64,000 nt of DNA from assembly GCF_038002825.1 (NCBI RefSeq), contig NZ_JBBODF010000001.1:2790001-2854000 (forward strand). Reading direction: 5' to 3'. Position numbers and translations under genes: made by a program. This DNA comes from Paenibacillus sp. FSL H8-0048 (GTDB taxonomy: Bacteria; Bacillota; Bacilli; Paenibacillales; Paenibacillaceae). The notes beneath the pieces were generated by a model. The model saw nothing but the letters and a program-made list of their open reading frames with translations, was not told the DNA's origin and did not search any database. Positions within the stretch are counted from its first letter, which is position 1, and each line of letters starts with the position of its first letter. Positions 38,130-46,249 of this stretch are shown in pieces.

Positions 38130-39410
38130 ATGAATCATAAGCTTGCAGCACCTGTCCCCCCGCTGGGCTGGAACAGCTGGGATTGCTACGGCGCAGCCGT
38201 AACAGAAGCGGAAATCCGCGGCAATGCGGAATATATGGCCGAGCACCTCAAAGACTTCGGCTGGAGCTATATCACCGTTGACATTCAGTGGTATGAGCCT
38301 GGTGCCGTGTCCTCTCTGTACCGCCCCTTCGTCCCTCTGATCATGGATGAATACTCCCGGCTGATGCCTGCCGAGAACCGCTTCCCTTCGGCAGCAGGCG
38401 GCCAGGGCTTCAAGCCGCTGGCCGACTATGTCCACAGCCTGGGACTGAAATTCGGTATTCATATTATGCGCGGCATTCCGCGCCAGGCCGCCCATGCAGG
38501 CACCGCTATTCTAGGTACGGAGGCAACTGCCCGCGAGATCGCGCACACGAACTCCATCTGCCCGTGGAATACAGATATGTACGGTGTCGATGCATCTAAG
38601 GAAGGCGCTCAGGCCTACTACAATTCACTCTTTGAACTGTACGCCCAGTGGGGGGTCGATCTGGTCAAGGTGGATGACATCGCCGCCTCGAGACTCTACG
38701 ATACCCATCAGCCGGAGATTGCCCTGATTTCTGCGGCAATCGAAAATTGCGGACGTCCGATGGTCCTGAGCCTCTCCCCCGGCCCCGCTCCGGTAGAATA
38801 TAAAGAGCATTTCACCGGACATGCCAACATGTGGCGCATCACGGATGACTTCTGGGACCGCTGGGAGCTGCTGCTGGACATGTTCAGCCGCTGCCGCAGT
38901 TGGCAGGGCGTCCCGCAGGCCGGCTCATGGCCGGATTGCGACATGCTGCCGCTCGGACACATCGGCGTCCGCTCCGTCGACGGCGGCGGGGATGACCGCT
39001 GGACCCGCTTCACCCGTGACGAGCAGCTGACGATGATGTCGCTGTGGAGTATTTTCCGTTCGCCGCTGATCTTCGGCGGCGAGCTGCGGGATAACGACGA
39101 TTGGACCCTGTCGCTGCTCACCAACCGTGAGGTGCTGCGCATGCAGCGCGAGAGCCATGGCGCCAGGGAAGCCCTGTACCGCGATGAGCTGATCGTCTGG
39201 ACCGCAGCTCATGACGACGGCACCCGGTACGCAGCCGTCTTCAACATTGGCAGCGGCCCGCTGCCGGTTGACCTGAGTCTCGAAGAGATCGGCCTAAGCG
39301 GCATGGCCGCAGGTACGGAGCTGTGGAGCCAGACGCCTGCTGAACTTAGCGGCGGCGTGCTGAAGACCACCGTGCCTCCGCACGGGGTACGGCTGTATAG
39401 CTTCTCGTAG
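38130..39410 (+). CDS. Glycoside hydrolase family 27-like alpha-galactosidase
   Basis: A 426-residue TIM barrel enzyme. It starts with PPLGWNSWDCYG, a GH27 hallmark, has nucleophile candidate D182 in DLVKVDDIA and acid/base candidate D240 in RITDDFW, and a C-terminal beta domain. GH27 enzymes release terminal alpha-galactose or beta-L-arabinopyranose; which applies is not clear. An insertion (about 55-95) between early barrel strands sets it apart from short alpha-galactosidases. No signal peptide is seen. AAGGAG precedes the ATG; a strong terminator follows the stop. The AraC gene just upstream is its probable regulator. Confidence 0.87.
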   Translation: MNHKLAAPVPPLGWNSWDCYGAAVTEAEIRGNAEYMAEHLKDFGWSYITVDIQWYEPGAVSSLYRPFVPLIMDEYSRLMPAENRFPSAAGGQGFKPLADYVHSLGLKFGIHIMRGIPRQAAHAGTAILGTEATAREIAHTNSICPWNTDMYGVDASKEGAQAYYNSLFELYAQWGVDLVKVDDIAASRLYDTHQPEIALISAAIENCGRPMVLSLSPGPAPVEYKEHFTGHANMWRITDDFWDRWELLLDMFSRCRSWQGVPQAGSWPDCDMLPLGHIGVRSVDGGGDDRWTRFTRDEQLTMMSLWSIFRSPLIFGGELRDNDDWTLSLLTNREVLRMQRESHGAREALYRDELIVWTAAHDDGTRYAAVFNIGSGPLPVDLSLEEIGLSGMAAGTELWSQTPAELSGGVLKTTVPPHGVRLYSFS

Positions 39411-39431
39411 GAGAAGCTCAGCAGAAATACC

Positions 39432-39480
39432 AACAGCCTGCGGGAATGGAGTAGTTCCATTCCCGCAGGCTGTTTCTTTT
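39432..39480. terminator. Strong terminator after the GH27 gene
   Basis: AACAGCCTGCGGGAATGGA (39432-39450) pairs perfectly with its complement at 39455-39473 around a GTAG loop, then TTTCTTTT. It lies between convergent genes and probably serves both. Confidence 0.92.
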
Positions 39481-39516
39481 GACAATATAGGTGAAGGAGC
39501 TTGCGCTTCTAAATCC

Positions 39517-40566
39517 TTATGCCTTCCCCATCGTGCTGATATCAATCACAAACCGGTAACGCACATCCGAGGCCAGTACACGCTCCCAGGCTTCATCGAT
39601 CTGGTCAGCCGAAATCACTTCGATCTCGGAAGCGATCTGATGTTCAGCGCAGAAATCAAGCATCTCCTGTGTCTCGCGGATTCCCCCGATCATCGAACCG
39701 GCAAAGGAACGGCGGTGACCGATCAGCGAGAAGGCGTTAACAGCCAAAGGATCAGCGGGTGCACCGACATTCACCAACGTCCCGTCCAGCGCCAGGAGTG
39801 ACAGGAAGGCATTGATATTTACCTGCGCACTGACCGTATTAATGATCAGATCGAAGGAACCGGCCAGTTGCTTGAATGTCTCCGGATCAGTGGTGGCATA
39901 ATAATGATCTGCGCCCAATTGCAGGCCGTCTTCCTTCTTCTTCAGGGATTGGGATAACACCGTAACCTCAGCCCCCATGGCATGAGCAATTTTCACTGCC
40001 ATATGCCCCAGCCCGCCGAGACCGACTACAGCTACCTTTTTGCCGGGAGCAGCTCCCCAGTGGCGCAGTGGTGAGTAAGTAGTGATTCCGGCACACAACA
40101 GCGGTGCAGCAGCGTCAAGCGGAAGGCTGTCGGGAATCCGCACCACGAAGTCTTCAGTGACAACGATATGTGTGGAATATCCGCCTTGTGTATAGTGCCC
40201 GTGGCGGTCAGTCGCTCCATAGGTTCCTGTGTTCCCCTCCAGACAATATTGCTCCTCGCCTTGCCGGCAGCTGCTGCACACTCCGCAGGAATCGACCATA
40301 CAGCCTACCCCGACACGGTCGCCAACAGCATATTTCGTCACTCCAGAACCGATCTGGCTGACAATACCTGCAATCTCATGCCCCGGAACCAGCGGATATT
40401 TCACCGGTCCCCACTCCCCGCGGACGGTATGAATATCGGAATGGCAAATACCGGCGTATTTAATCTCGATCAGAACATCCTGCGGCAGCAGCTCCCGGCG
40501 TTCGATCGTAGTCAGCTTGAACGGGCCTTCCTGGCTGAATGCAGCATGTGCATTAACTTGTATCAT
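39517..40566 (-). CDS. Zinc-dependent NAD(P) alcohol dehydrogenase (YahK-type aldehyde reductase)
   Basis: A 349-residue medium-chain dehydrogenase. Catalytic zinc ligands are in [12 protein letters not shown] and GHEIAG; the structural zinc set is [17 protein letters not shown]. The NAD(P) fold carries [13 protein letters not shown]. The blocks [15 protein letters not shown] and [20 protein letters not shown] match E. coli YahK closely, which reduces many aldehydes with NADPH. ATG 40566 has AAGAGG upstream; earlier in-frame codons to 40602 lack a site. It is divergent from a MerR regulator, and its promoter has the MerR-type 19-nt spacer with an operator palindrome. Confidence 0.93.
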   Translation of the reverse strand: MIQVNAHAAFSQEGPFKLTTIERRELLPQDVLIEIKYAGICHSDIHTVRGEWGPVKYPLVPGHEIAGIVSQIGSGVTKYAVGDRVGVGCMVDSCGVCSSCRQGEEQYCLEGNTGTYGATDRHGHYTQGGYSTHIVVTEDFVVRIPDSLPLDAAAPLLCAGITTYSPLRHWGAAPGKKVAVVGLGGLGHMAVKIAHAMGAEVTVLSQSLKKKEDGLQLGADHYYATTDPETFKQLAGSFDLIINTVSAQVNINAFLSLLALDGTLVNVGAPADPLAVNAFSLIGHRRSFAGSMIGGIRETQEMLDFCAEHQIASEIEVISADQIDEAWERVLASDVRYRFVIDISTMGKA

Positions 40567-40623
40567 AGTGAGACCTCTTTTCAATAGAATAGTAGACATC
40601 ATTCCTTAAGCTTTACAAAGCTT

Positions 40624-40654
40624 ATAATATTCCTTAAAGTTAACTCTAAGTCAA
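40624..40654 (-). promoter_or_regulatory. MerR-type promoter and operator for the alcohol dehydrogenase
   Basis: Reading leftward, -35 TTGACT (40649-40654) and -10 TATTAT (40624-40629) are separated by 19 nt, longer than the usual 17. The spacer overlaps the near-perfect 18-nt palindrome CTTAAAGTTAACTCTAAG (40633-40650, one mismatch). This is the classic design of promoters that MerR-family activators remodel. Confidence 0.85.
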
Positions 40655-40684
40655 GCCCGAAATATCCAGGACAGGAGAACGATG

Positions 40685-41074
40685 ATGAAGACCTATTCCA
40701 TAAGCGAAGCCGCAGCGCATTTCAACATGACCCCGCATACCCTGCGTTACTATGACAAAGAGGGCCTGCTCCCTTCTATAGAGAGAACGCCCAGCGGCAA
40801 ACGTGTATTCAAGCCCTCCGACATGGAGGCCCTGAAGATCATTGAATGCCTGAAGGCCTCCGGGATGCCCATCAAAGAGATTAAGCATTTCATTGAATGG
40901 TGCTCCGAAGGAGATTCCACCCTGCAGCGCCGATACGACATGTTCCTGGAGCGGAAGGCTTCCGTAGAAGCGCAGATGGAGGAATTAAGAAAAACGATGG
41001 AAGTCATAGACCATAAATGCCACTATTATAAGACTGCCCTGGAAAAGAGTATGGAAGTGGTCCGCCAATCCTAA
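40685..41074 (+). CDS. MerR-family regulator (AdhR/NmlR-like)
   Basis: A 129-residue regulator. The winged helix N-terminus reads YSISEAAAHFNMTPHTLRYY, followed by the wing and a long coiled coil. C55 in IECLKASGMPIKEI lies at the position of the aldehyde- or thiol-sensing Cys of AdhR/NmlR proteins. ATG 40685 is 7 nt after AGGAG; the ATG one codon earlier is also possible. It is divergent from the YahK-type dehydrogenase and should activate it in response to reactive aldehydes. Confidence 0.9.
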   Translation: MKTYSISEAAAHFNMTPHTLRYYDKEGLLPSIERTPSGKRVFKPSDMEALKIIECLKASGMPIKEIKHFIEWCSEGDSTLQRRYDMFLERKASVEAQMEELRKTMEVIDHKCHYYKTALEKSMEVVRQS

Positions 41075-41178
41075 CCAGCCGGGTGGTTCACCAGTCTCCG
41101 CTGCGGTTATCGTTACATAGAACGGTTATCGCAGACACATCCTAAGACAGAACCTGCACATAGAAGGGAGATTTACAG

Positions 41179-41385
41179 ATGAAGGATGATCACAAAGCTC
41201 CGCTCGACGGACGCACCGCAGGTGTCCACCCGATCCCGGAGGGCGAATCCAGTCCGGCGGACGGTCAATCGGAAACAGACAAGCTGGATGAGATCGTAGG
41301 CGCCGTGCTGGGGAATGACCCGGAAGTAGCCGCTCCCGGCCTTGCACCAGAACCGGAAGAGAAGAAGCACCGCAAGCATCGGTAA
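41179..41385 (+). CDS. Small charged hypothetical protein
   Basis: A 68-residue soluble protein, rich in Pro, Glu and Asp, with a basic tail EEKKHRKHR. AAGGGAG lies 9 nt before the ATG, and a perfect 22-bp terminator hairpin follows within 20 nt of the stop, so this is probably a real single-gene unit. No domain or signal peptide is recognised and the sequence looks disordered. Function unknown. Confidence 0.6.
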   Translation: MKDDHKAPLDGRTAGVHPIPEGESSPADGQSETDKLDEIVGAVLGNDPEVAAPGLAPEPEEKKHRKHR

Positions 41386-41402
41386 ACTAACTACTTGGCA
41401 GT

Positions 41403-41456
41403 AAATAACCAGACCGGACAAGAGTATCTCTTATCTCTTGTCCGGTCTGGTTATTT
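41403..41456. terminator. Perfect 22-bp terminator hairpin
   Basis: The arm at 41403-41424 (AAATAACCAGACCGGACAAG...) pairs without mismatch with 41435-41456 around a 10-nt loop, with T-rich flank on the right and A-rich on the left. It separates the 68-residue gene from the convergent SbnB-like gene and can serve both strands. Confidence 0.92.
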
Positions 41457-41483
41457 GTTGTGCTGAGCTTGCTGATCTTGCCG

Positions 41484-42458
41484 CTACTCCTCCAGCTCCT
41501 TACCATACCCGCGATTCAGCGCTTCACGATAATACAGTGATCCAATGGCAATATCAAAGGCAGCCATTCCCATCGGATTGAACATGACCGCTTCCTCCTT
41601 CGGGTATTTGGCCAGCGCGTTGCCGCAGACCACCTCAACGATAGATGCCGTGTCTTCCTTCCGCAGCCCTCTTTGATGATGCATATGTTCAATATCCGTA
41701 TTCGCACGGCACACTTCATCCCAGTCATCGACAATAATGGCAGAGGTGTGGCTTAAGATCGCCGGGGTGAAATCGCGCAGTGACACATTCAGCAGCAGAC
41801 TCTGATCTTTGGGCTTGCGGTCAATGTAACCGGAGCTGGATATGGTACAGGTAACGAACAGATCAGCCCCTTCGTAGGCTTCCTCCCATGAATCCACAGG
41901 CCGTACCCTTGTTCCAAGCTCTTCCGGGATAGCTTGCAGCGCATCTTGATTCGGATCAAAGATCCGAACCTCCTCCAGCTGGTCCCCGAGCAGCTGATTC
42001 AGCATCGACAGATGGAGCTGGCCGATCGGCCCGAACCCGGCGATACCGGCAATGATTTGATCGGCAAAAGGGTGTACCTTCTCGAATTCCTGAATCATCA
42101 GCCCGCTGACTGAAGCCGTGCGAATCCCGGAGATGAGCGGACTGTTGATTATAGCTACAGGCTTCCCGCTGCCTGAATCATTCAGGATCGTCACCGAGTG
42201 GGCACGGGGAAGCTGCCTGGCATGGTTACCGGGAAAGCTGGCGATCCACTTGATGCCGGCCATCCCGATCTCTCCGCCCACATAAGCGGGCATGGCAATA
42301 ATCCGGCTGCTTGGATCTTTATCAAAGAGCAGATAGGGTTTAATAGGCTGGGAAAATTCATGCGCTGCCATCACTTGGACAGCACTCCGTATGGTATCGA
42401 CACTTCTGTTCCAGGGAAGCTGTATGCTCTGTAAATTTGCAGTATTTAAGTATAACAT
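41484..42458 (-). CDS. SbnB-like dehydrogenase (ornithine cyclodeaminase family)
   Basis: A 324-residue NAD-dependent enzyme. It resembles staphylococcal SbnB: starts MLYLN, has QPIKPYLLF, IIAMPAYVGGE with MAGIKWI, the Rossmann segment IIAGIAGFGPIGQLHLSML, and the C-terminal FNPMGMAAFDIAIGSLYY. SbnB works with SbnA to make L-2,3-diaminopropionate for siderophores or antibiotics. No sbnA-like gene lies nearby, so it may instead act as another ornithine cyclodeaminase/mu-crystallin family dehydrogenase. GAGGAGG lies 8 nt before the ATG. It is divergent from a two-component/ABC module. Confidence 0.8.
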   Translation of the reverse strand: MLYLNTANLQSIQLPWNRSVDTIRSAVQVMAAHEFSQPIKPYLLFDKDPSSRIIAMPAYVGGEIGMAGIKWIASFPGNHARQLPRAHSVTILNDSGSGKPVAIINSPLISGIRTASVSGLMIQEFEKVHPFADQIIAGIAGFGPIGQLHLSMLNQLLGDQLEEVRIFDPNQDALQAIPEELGTRVRPVDSWEEAYEGADLFVTCTISSSGYIDRKPKDQSLLLNVSLRDFTPAILSHTSAIIVDDWDEVCRANTDIEHMHHQRGLRKEDTASIVEVVCGNALAKYPKEEAVMFNPMGMAAFDIAIGSLYYREALNRGYGKELEE

Positions 42459-42712
42459 GCTTAAGGCCTCCTCTGCTTATAGGTCTGGCTGCGCGGGCTG
42501 ACCAAGCTTTTCATCACCGCCTTATCCCTGTAAGCAATTACGCTATTCAGCCGTTGTCTCAACATATGCCGGCGAAGTATACAGGTATACCTCACGCTGG
42601 CCTGACAACGCGGTATTTATCCAGCGCCCGACCGGGATCTGCAAGTTTGCAACAACAACATCAAGCCATTATGATTAACCACAGAATGGTTATTGCCCCG
42701 GGAGGTAGTCTA

Positions 42713-43408
42713 GTGTCCAAAACAATATTAGTGGTAGACGATGATGAAGAAATCATGAAGCTCATCAGCAAGACGCTAAGGTATGAGCAATTCGCTGTCA
42801 TTACGGCCAGTTCGGGGAGAGAAGCTTTATCTGCGGTGGAGGATCACCCTATTGATTTCGTTGTTCTTGATATCGTCATGCCTGATATGAACGGACTGGA
42901 TGTCTGCCGGACGATCCGGTCGTCTTATAATGTTCCGATTATGTTATTAAGTGCGCGCGATCAGGACATTGATAAAATTGTCGGTCTGGAAATCGGCGCA
43001 GATGATTACATGACCAAGCCGTTCAGTATTCAGGAGCTGGCCTCCAGGATCAAGGCTCATTTCCGCAAGGTGGACAGGCTGCACAAAGAGTGGGGCGAGC
43101 TTAGTTCCGCCAAAGACAAGGCCGATGCTCCGCTCATTTTGAATGACAAAACGTATGAAGCCTTCCTGTACGGCGGGAAGCTCGATTTATCCGCGAAGGA
43201 ATTTCAAATTCTGTCTATCCTGATGCGTCACCCCAACCAGGTACTGAGCCGGGAGCAGATCTATGAGAACGTCTGGGGAGACGAATACGGCGAGATCAAC
43301 ACTGTAACGGTTCATATCAAGAATATCCGCAAGAAGCTGGGTCCTGAGTATGACTTTATCAAAACCATCTGGGGCATAGGCTATAAATACACAGAAAGAG
43401 AGCAATAG
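42713..43408 (+). CDS. OmpR-family response regulator
   Basis: A 231-residue regulator. The receiver domain (about 1-118) has D9, D10 and D53 in VVLDIVMPDMNG and K102 in MTKPFS. The OmpR-type winged helix (about 135-230) includes LSAKEFQILSILMRHPNQVLS and TVHIKNIRKKLG. The GTG start at 42713 has GGGAGG 7 nt upstream; the frame runs open far upstream without a better site. It heads an operon with a kinase (1 nt gap) and an ABC transporter pair, the arrangement of antimicrobial-peptide or bacitracin resistance modules. Confidence 0.92.
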   Translation: MSKTILVVDDDEEIMKLISKTLRYEQFAVITASSGREALSAVEDHPIDFVVLDIVMPDMNGLDVCRTIRSSYNVPIMLLSARDQDIDKIVGLEIGADDYMTKPFSIQELASRIKAHFRKVDRLHKEWGELSSAKDKADAPLILNDKTYEAFLYGGKLDLSAKEFQILSILMRHPNQVLSREQIYENVWGDEYGEINTVTVHIKNIRKKLGPEYDFIKTIWGIGYKYTEREQ

Positions 43409-43409
43409 C

Positions 43410-44453
43410 ATGAAACTGAAAATAAAGCTTCCCCTGTTATTCCTGCTGATGCTGCTGATTCTAATGTTCTCGATTGGTTTGTATTTAAAGTTTGTCTTTG
43501 CAGTATATTCCCCCATACGTACCACTTTGCTGGACTCACCCTATGTAGTATTACTGCTGCCCATCTTCGTCATCGCCGGCTGCATATTTTCCATTCTGAT
43601 CGTCTATATTCATTATTATATTGAGAAGCCTATCCGGCGGCTGAATGCCCGGCTGGAGGAGGTCAATGTGGTCCATCCCCTGCCTCCACTGGCTTTGAAG
43701 CGCAAGGACGAGATCGGAGAGTTATATAAGCACTTCAACAATATGGAGCACAGGCTTCAGCTCGCCCATAGAGAGCAGACCGATATGATTGCCGCCATCG
43801 CCCACGATTTGAAGACACCCCTGACCTCGATTAACGGCTTCACTGAGCTGCTGGCTACACATGAGGACTTACCCGAAGCTGAGAAGCAGGAATATTATGA
43901 ATTGATTCAGCGGAAGTCAGCCTACATGGTGGAACTCCTCAATGATTTCTCCAGCTTCACCAAAGAAAAATCGGAGCTTGAATCCATGACCGCTAAGCCT
44001 GTAAAGGCGACAGAGCTCTTTGCCGACATTGCTTTTGAATATGAGTATGAGCTGGCGGGTCTTGATATTGAACTGGCTTGCCGCCATTCCTTCACGGACA
44101 GTATATGGCTGACGGTTAATGAACCGATGATTCGCCGGGTGTTCGGCAACCTCTTCAGTAATGCTGTTAGATATGGCGGCAAGCCAGAGCTTAAGGTGTA
44201 TATGACCGGATATCTGCGGGAGCATCATGCCTATTTTCAGATTGAGGATAATGGCATTGGTGTGCCGGAAAAGGATATGTCTTCGCTGTTCCTCAAATTC
44301 TTCACGGTGGACCCGTCGCGGCAGATCCGTAAGGGCGGACTTGGGCTGGGACTGGCAAGCTGTAAATCAATTATTGAACATCACGGGGGCGAGATTGCGG
44401 CCTTCTCCTCCGAATATGGCGGACTCGGGATCAGATTCAGTCTGCCTTTATAG
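43410..44453 (+). CDS. Membrane sensor histidine kinase
   Basis: A 347-residue kinase with two membrane helices (about 7-30 and 45-68) separated by a short loop of roughly 15 residues, so it may sense within the membrane or through its partner transporter. A HAMP segment follows, then HisKA with H132 in AAIAHDLKTPLTS, and an HATPase domain with NLFSNAVRYGG, EDNGIGVPE and KGGLGLGLASC. It starts 1 nt after the regulator stop. Together with the downstream BcrAB-like transporter it probably forms a peptide-antibiotic sensing and detoxification unit (inference). Confidence 0.92.
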   Translation: MKLKIKLPLLFLLMLLILMFSIGLYLKFVFAVYSPIRTTLLDSPYVVLLLPIFVIAGCIFSILIVYIHYYIEKPIRRLNARLEEVNVVHPLPPLALKRKDEIGELYKHFNNMEHRLQLAHREQTDMIAAIAHDLKTPLTSINGFTELLATHEDLPEAEKQEYYELIQRKSAYMVELLNDFSSFTKEKSELESMTAKPVKATELFADIAFEYEYELAGLDIELACRHSFTDSIWLTVNEPMIRRVFGNLFSNAVRYGGKPELKVYMTGYLREHHAYFQIEDNGIGVPEKDMSSLFLKFFTVDPSRQIRKGGLGLGLASCKSIIEHHGGEIAAFSSEYGGLGIRFSLPL

Positions 44454-44522
44454 TTTTTTATACTTTCTTCAGATCTGTTTATTTTTCTTTTAATAAAGCT
44501 TCATGTTTGGATGTGACAATAA

Positions 44523-44540
44523 GTTGTAGCAGGATACAAC
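44523..44540. repeat. Short palindrome before the ABC ATPase gene
   Basis: GTTGTAGCAGGATACAAC has 6-nt arms around a 6-nt centre, about 30 nt before the AGGAGG ribosome site in a 118-nt gap. It could be a regulator site or small hairpin; no T run follows. Confidence 0.4.
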
Positions 44541-44571
44541 AATCACTGGAACCAAGCAGGAGGTTTGACAA

Positions 44572-45522
44572 ATGAGTATTTTATCTAAGAAAAGAATCGG
44601 CAGCACGCCCGCCATACAAATTGACGGAGTGCACAAAAGCTTTGGGGACTATACCATATTAAACAATCTTTCGCTGGAGGTCAGCCGGGGAGAGATCTAC
44701 GGATTCCTGGGACTGAACGGCGCCGGGAAGACAACGACGATCAAGATGCTCCTGGCGATGATTAAGCCTACTTCCGGCAAGCTCTATATGTTAGGGGAGA
44801 AGGTCGACGCCGGAAACTCCAAATTATGGAGCAACGTCGGATATTTGGAGGAGGCTACCTTTTATCCGGATCTGACTGTGACGGAGAATCTTGATATCGC
44901 ACGGCGTATGCAAGGCTTGCCGGACCCGGATGCTGTGCATCAGGTCATCTATAAGCTGGGGCTTACGCCGCACAAAAAGAAAAAAGCCAAACATCTCTCA
45001 CTCGGAAACAAGCAGCGCCTGGGACTGGCTAAAGCAATGATTCATAACCCGGAAATTCTAATTCTGGACGAGCCTATCAACGGCCTTGATCCTGCAGGTG
45101 TTGCGGAGATACGGAATATGTTATACAATCTGGCGCACAATTTCGGCATCACGGTATTTATATCCAGCCATCTGTTAGAGGAGCTCTCGAAGGTATCCAC
45201 ACGGATTGGCATTATTCACGGCGGCAAGCTGGTGCAAGAAGTCGCAATGGACAAGCTGGAGCAGTCCTTGGAGAAAAGTCTGGTCGTGAACGGCCGGAAC
45301 AAGCCTGCCTTAAAGAAGGTGCTGGAGGAGCATGGCTATAACTTCGTGGATACAGCGGACGGTTCTATTAAACTAACCAATGAACATGCCGCAGATCATC
45401 CTGAACGGCTGGCTGAACTGCTCGTGCAAAGCAATCAACCGCCAACGTCGCTCCGGGTAGTTACAGAGGACCTGGAAGGCTATTTTCTCCGCACCATCGG
45501 GGTTAACAGGGGGATTGTATAA
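44572..45522 (+). CDS. ABC transporter ATPase, BcrA-like
   Basis: A 316-residue ATP-binding protein. Walker A GLNGAGKTT (about 47-55), a signature LSLGNKQRLGLAKAM, Walker B ILILDEPINGLDP and the switch His in ISSHLLEEL are visible. The C-terminal extension of about 90 residues is typical of BcrA/LanF-type exporter ATPases that remove bacitracin or lantibiotics. AGGAGG is well placed before the ATG. Its stop TAA overlaps the ATG of the permease gene by 1 nt. Confidence 0.9.
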   Translation: MSILSKKRIGSTPAIQIDGVHKSFGDYTILNNLSLEVSRGEIYGFLGLNGAGKTTTIKMLLAMIKPTSGKLYMLGEKVDAGNSKLWSNVGYLEEATFYPDLTVTENLDIARRMQGLPDPDAVHQVIYKLGLTPHKKKKAKHLSLGNKQRLGLAKAMIHNPEILILDEPINGLDPAGVAEIRNMLYNLAHNFGITVFISSHLLEELSKVSTRIGIIHGGKLVQEVAMDKLEQSLEKSLVVNGRNKPALKKVLEEHGYNFVDTADGSIKLTNEHAADHPERLAELLVQSNQPPTSLRVVTEDLEGYFLRTIGVNRGIV

Positions 45523-46238
45523 TGAATATTCTATCGGTGCTACATTGTGAGCTTCGCAAGATTATCCGCTCGAATGTATTCTGGATTATGTTCCTGGTTT
45601 TAGGCTTCGGGCCCATCATGATGGGCGTCGGAAATGTATTATCCAGTGACGCCGGCGGTGTCACCTGGGAAGTGTATTTAACCGGATTGCTGGAGACACT
45701 TGCCCCGCTGGGACTGATCGGGTACACCTTTGTGGCGGCCTGGGTCTTCGGACGGGAGTTTTCGGACCGGACCATTAAGGATTTACTGGCCAAGCCCATT
45801 TCCAGAGCAAAAATTGTATTGGCCAAGTTCCTGGTCATTTTAGCATGGTGCCTGCTACTGTCCATCTATATGTTCGCTATTGGTCTTGCCGTAGGAGCCA
45901 TCCTCGGTGTTGCAGGCGGGTCCGCCGCGTTCATTTGGAGCTTATTCCTTAAGTTCCTGGTCACTTCGCTGTTGTACATCCTTGTGACCGCGCCAAGCAT
46001 TCTGTTGGCTAATGTGACCAAGGGCTACCTGGCACCTCTGGGGCTCATCCTGATTATCGTCATTCTGTCCAATGTGCTCAGTTCCTTTGGATTCGCGCCT
46101 TATTTCCCATGGACCATCCCGTCGGTATTCCAAAGCACCGGTTCGCTGCAGCTGAGCAGTATCATCATCATTGCGTATACCGGGATTATCGGAATCGCCG
46201 GAACCTTTGCCTGGTGGAGATATGCGGAGCAGCCTTAA
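45522..46238 (+). CDS. ABC-2 type permease, BcrB-like
   Basis: A 238-residue membrane protein with about six helices. The first cytoplasmic segment ends in FGREFSDRTIKDLLAKPISR, typical of ABC-2 permeases of the BcrB/NatB/LanE type. It pairs with the preceding ATPase (1 nt overlap) as an exporter half. It ends only 11 nt from the convergent AraC-sensor gene, with no terminator seen. Confidence 0.88.
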   Translation: MNILSVLHCELRKIIRSNVFWIMFLVLGFGPIMMGVGNVLSSDAGGVTWEVYLTGLLETLAPLGLIGYTFVAAWVFGREFSDRTIKDLLAKPISRAKIVLAKFLVILAWCLLLSIYMFAIGLAVGAILGVAGGSAAFIWSLFLKFLVTSLLYILVTAPSILLANVTKGYLAPLGLILIIVILSNVLSSFGFAPYFPWTIPSVFQSTGSLQLSSIIIIAYTGIIGIAGTFAWWRYAEQP

Positions 46239-46249
46239 GCGGGAAATGA

